Source: Pyrinomonadaceae bacterium (GTDB lineage Bacteria > Acidobacteriota > Blastocatellia > Pyrinomonadales > Pyrinomonadaceae). From it: a stretch of DNA of 5,940 nucleotides. Below, one piece after another: positions 4,603 through 5,940 of the stretch; positions within the stretch are counted from its first letter, which is position 1, and each line of letters begins with the position of its first letter. The translations under genes were made by a program, and so were the position numbers. The stretch lies in the NCBI GenBank assembly GCA_013813825.1, contig JACCRA010000760.1, forward strand, positions 1-5,940, written 5' to 3'. The notes under the pieces were generated by a model. That model was given only the letters and a program-made list of their open reading frames with translations. It had not been told where the DNA came from and made no database searches.

Positions 4603-5583
4603 ATGGGACTCTTTGACGGAAAAACTCCGGCCGAGCGCAACAAGACGATTGCCGCTCTCGTTCTCGGCGCTATCGCCGTGCTGTTTCTCGCGCGCCTGTT
4701 CCTCGGCGGCGATTCCGGCAAGAGCACGCAGCAGCGAGTGACTCCAACCAGTTCAACCCCTCTGCGGAACGGGGCCGCCACTGCGGGAATTAATAATCAG
4801 CCGCTGCCGCTCGAACTAAATGTGCCCCGGCCGTTGCCTGAATTCACTCAAGCCGCAGGAGTGAATGTGCCCGAAGCGAGCCGTAATATTTTCGCCTACT
4901 CCGTTGCACCGCAGCGCACGACGACGGCGGCCGTTGCGGTCACGCCGCCTGTCGCCGGAATGACTCCGCTGCCTACGCCTCCTCCTCCTCCTTTAATGTT
5001 GAGCGGCGTGTCGCCTGCCAACATCTTCGCGCGCGGCGGAGAGTTCAAGCTCGATGTGAGCGGCGACAAGTTCACTGCCGAGTCGCGCCTTTACATCGAT
5101 AATCAGGAAGTGCCGACGAGCGTGCTCAGCGCGCAACAACTCTCGGCCACCGTGCCGGCTTCCTTGATCGCCGCGCCCGGCGCGCGTTCGGTCTTGGTGC
5201 GGACACCCGACGGCGTGCTCTACTCCAACACCGCGACGCTCAACGTCTCGCCGCCGCCGCCGCCGCCCTTCACTTACATCGGCCTGCTTGGCAACCCGCG
5301 TTACAGCGACAAAGCCATTCTCAAACCGCAACAGCAGAACACCGACCTCCTGACCGTGCAGCGCGGCGACGTGGTGGGAGGGCGCTATCGCGTTACCAGC
5401 ATCTCGGAGCGCGCCGTCGATTTCACAGACACGCAACTGAGCATCAAGCACACGCTGCCTTTCGTCGATAAGAGTGCCGCTTCCGGCGGCAATTTCGGAA
5501 ACCCTGTTGCCGCTCCCACTCGGACGCCCCTTAACGCGCCCCCGCCACCCGCCGACGACGATGACGACAAAGACGAACCATAA
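4603..5583 (+). CDS. PilP/GspC-like secretin-linker protein with an IPT/TIG domain
   Basis: Predicted inner-membrane-anchored periplasmic protein that should link the PilN/PilO platform to the secretin. Domain order in 326 residues: short cytoplasmic N-terminus; membrane segment (about 16-34), rather than the lipobox typical of PilP; flexible Pro/Thr linker with the RNIFAY motif (94-99) that resembles the 'R(D/N)PF' motif of PilP/GspC-type proteins; a first proline run (126-130); an IPT/TIG immunoglobulin-like domain (about 131-215; LSGVSPANIFARGG opening, LYSNTATLNV closing strand); a second proline run (217-222); a PilP/GspC homology-region-like domain (about 223-287; FTYIGLLG, then VQRGDVVGGRYRVTSIS); and an acidic tail (DDDDDKDEP). 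Assignment rests on context plus the C-terminal domain pattern. The ATG is preceded by no strong ribosome binding site, so coupling to the upstream gene is likely. The next gene starts inside its acidic tail. Confidence 0.72.
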   Translation: MGLFDGKTPAERNKTIAALVLGAIAVLFLARLFLGGDSGKSTQQRVTPTSSTPLRNGAATAGINNQPLPLELNVPRPLPEFTQAAGVNVPEASRNIFAYSVAPQRTTTAAVAVTPPVAGMTPLPTPPPPPLMLSGVSPANIFARGGEFKLDVSGDKFTAESRLYIDNQEVPTSVLSAQQLSATVPASLIAAPGARSVLVRTPDGVLYSNTATLNVSPPPPPPFTYIGLLGNPRYSDKAILKPQQQNTDLLTVQRGDVVGGRYRVTSISERAVDFTDTQLSIKHTLPFVDKSAASGGNFGNPVAAPTRTPLNAPPPPADDDDDKDEP

Positions 5584-5940
5584 GGATCAATCTGGTACCG
5601 CGTGCCTCGCCGCCGCCGCCGCGCCATCTGCGTCCCACGCACGGTGGCGGGCGGGCGAGGATGGCTATACGCTCGTCGCGCTGCTTGCGGTAATGGCGAT
5701 TCTCGCGCTCGCGATGACGGCCGCCGCGCCGAGCCTGCGCCAGCAGTCGCAGCGAATGCTTGAACAGGAAGCTATCTACCGTGGGCAGGAAGTGGCCGAA
5801 GCGATTGATCAGTACCGTCTCCTGACGCTCGGCAAACTCCCGACGAGCATGGACGATTTGACTAAGGGCGTGCAGGTGCCGGGGCGCATCAACAAAGTCT
5901 ATCTGCTGCGTCCGAGCGCGACGCGCGATCCGCTGACGAA
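5561..5940 (+). CDS. Pseudopilin (T4P/T2SS prepilin-like), partial at window end
   Basis: Predicted fibre subunit or minor pseudopilin, cleaved by a prepilin peptidase in the inner membrane. The processing motif is G35-YTLVALLAVMAILALAM, with cleavage expected after Gly35. A hydrophobic helix (about 36-57) is followed by an amphipathic helix rich in Gln and Glu (about 58-85) and by LGKLPTSMDDLTKGV. The +5 position after cleavage is Ala where most pilins have Glu. The leader is unusually long (35 residues), with a low-complexity run of five alanines at 17-21 coded by GCC repeats, and ends in charged RWRAGEDG. The ATG at 5561 is the only in-frame ATG upstream of the motif; it overlaps the previous gene by 23 bp and has no visible ribosome binding site. 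The window contains 126 codons and cuts the frame. GspG/GspH-like or minor pilin are all possible. Confidence 0.8.
   Translation, partial: MTTKTNHKDQSGTACLAAAAAPSASHARWRAGEDGYTLVALLAVMAILALAMTAAAPSLRQQSQRMLEQEAIYRGQEVAEAIDQYRLLTLGKLPTSMDDLTKGVQVPGRINKVYLLRPSATRDPLT

Noticed and set aside
4993..5451. Minus-strand open frame opposite the IPT/PilP-like gene
   Set aside because: Its sequence is His/Arg/Glu-rich shadow coding opposite a well-supported + strand gene.

Overview
This GC-rich (roughly 60% by eye) bacterial window has two parts. The left fifth is a complete insertion sequence. The rest holds a c-di-GMP signalling gene, followed by the start of a type IV pilus / type II secretion (T4P/T2SS) assembly cluster. 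The PilN-PilO-(PilP/GspC-like)-pseudopilin arrangement, the proline-rich IPT-containing third protein and the pseudopilin of the 'GYTLVALL...LPTSMDDL' type resemble what I recall from Acidobacteriota (Blastocatellia-like). That assignment is from memory, not from a search.

Layout. (1) Positions 19-1175: an IS630-type element of about 1153 bp. It has 26-bp terminal inverted repeats (24/26 matching) and a TA dinucleotide on each side, as expected for this family. Its transposase is split over two overlapping frames: the DNA-binding half at 91-654 and the catalytic half at 620-1141. Joining them needs a +1 shift. The visible triad is D, D, D with 34 residues between the last two. (2) 1176-1325: an intergenic stretch with a GC-rich imperfect inverted repeat. 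(3) 1326-2309: an FHA-GGDEF protein, predicted to be an active diguanylate cyclase with an intact inhibitory site. (4) 2310-3138: a poorly coding stretch. It holds a short secreted-protein reading frame (2518-2739) that looks frame-broken, and a pair of oppositely oriented arrays of a 7-bp unit (consensus RAGGCAA) around about 160 bp of unassigned DNA. (5) 3139-5940: four tightly packed genes on the + strand: PilN-like, PilO-like, a PilP/GspC-like protein carrying an IPT/TIG domain, and a pseudopilin cut by the window end. Their junctions are a 4-bp overlap, a 22-bp gap and a 23-bp overlap, which points to a single transcript.

How they fit together. PilN, PilO and a PilP-like protein form the inner-membrane alignment complex that links the cytoplasmic motor to the outer-membrane secretin. 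The pseudopilin is a fibre subunit or minor subunit of the same machine. c-di-GMP commonly controls such machines, so the FHA-GGDEF gene is a plausible but unproven regulator; it is separated from the cluster by the degenerate 0.8-kb stretch. I see no clearly new system. The features most worth a second look are the heptamer arrays, the two-frame DD34D transposase, the IPT domain inside a PilP/GspC-like protein, and the pseudopilin that lacks Glu5.
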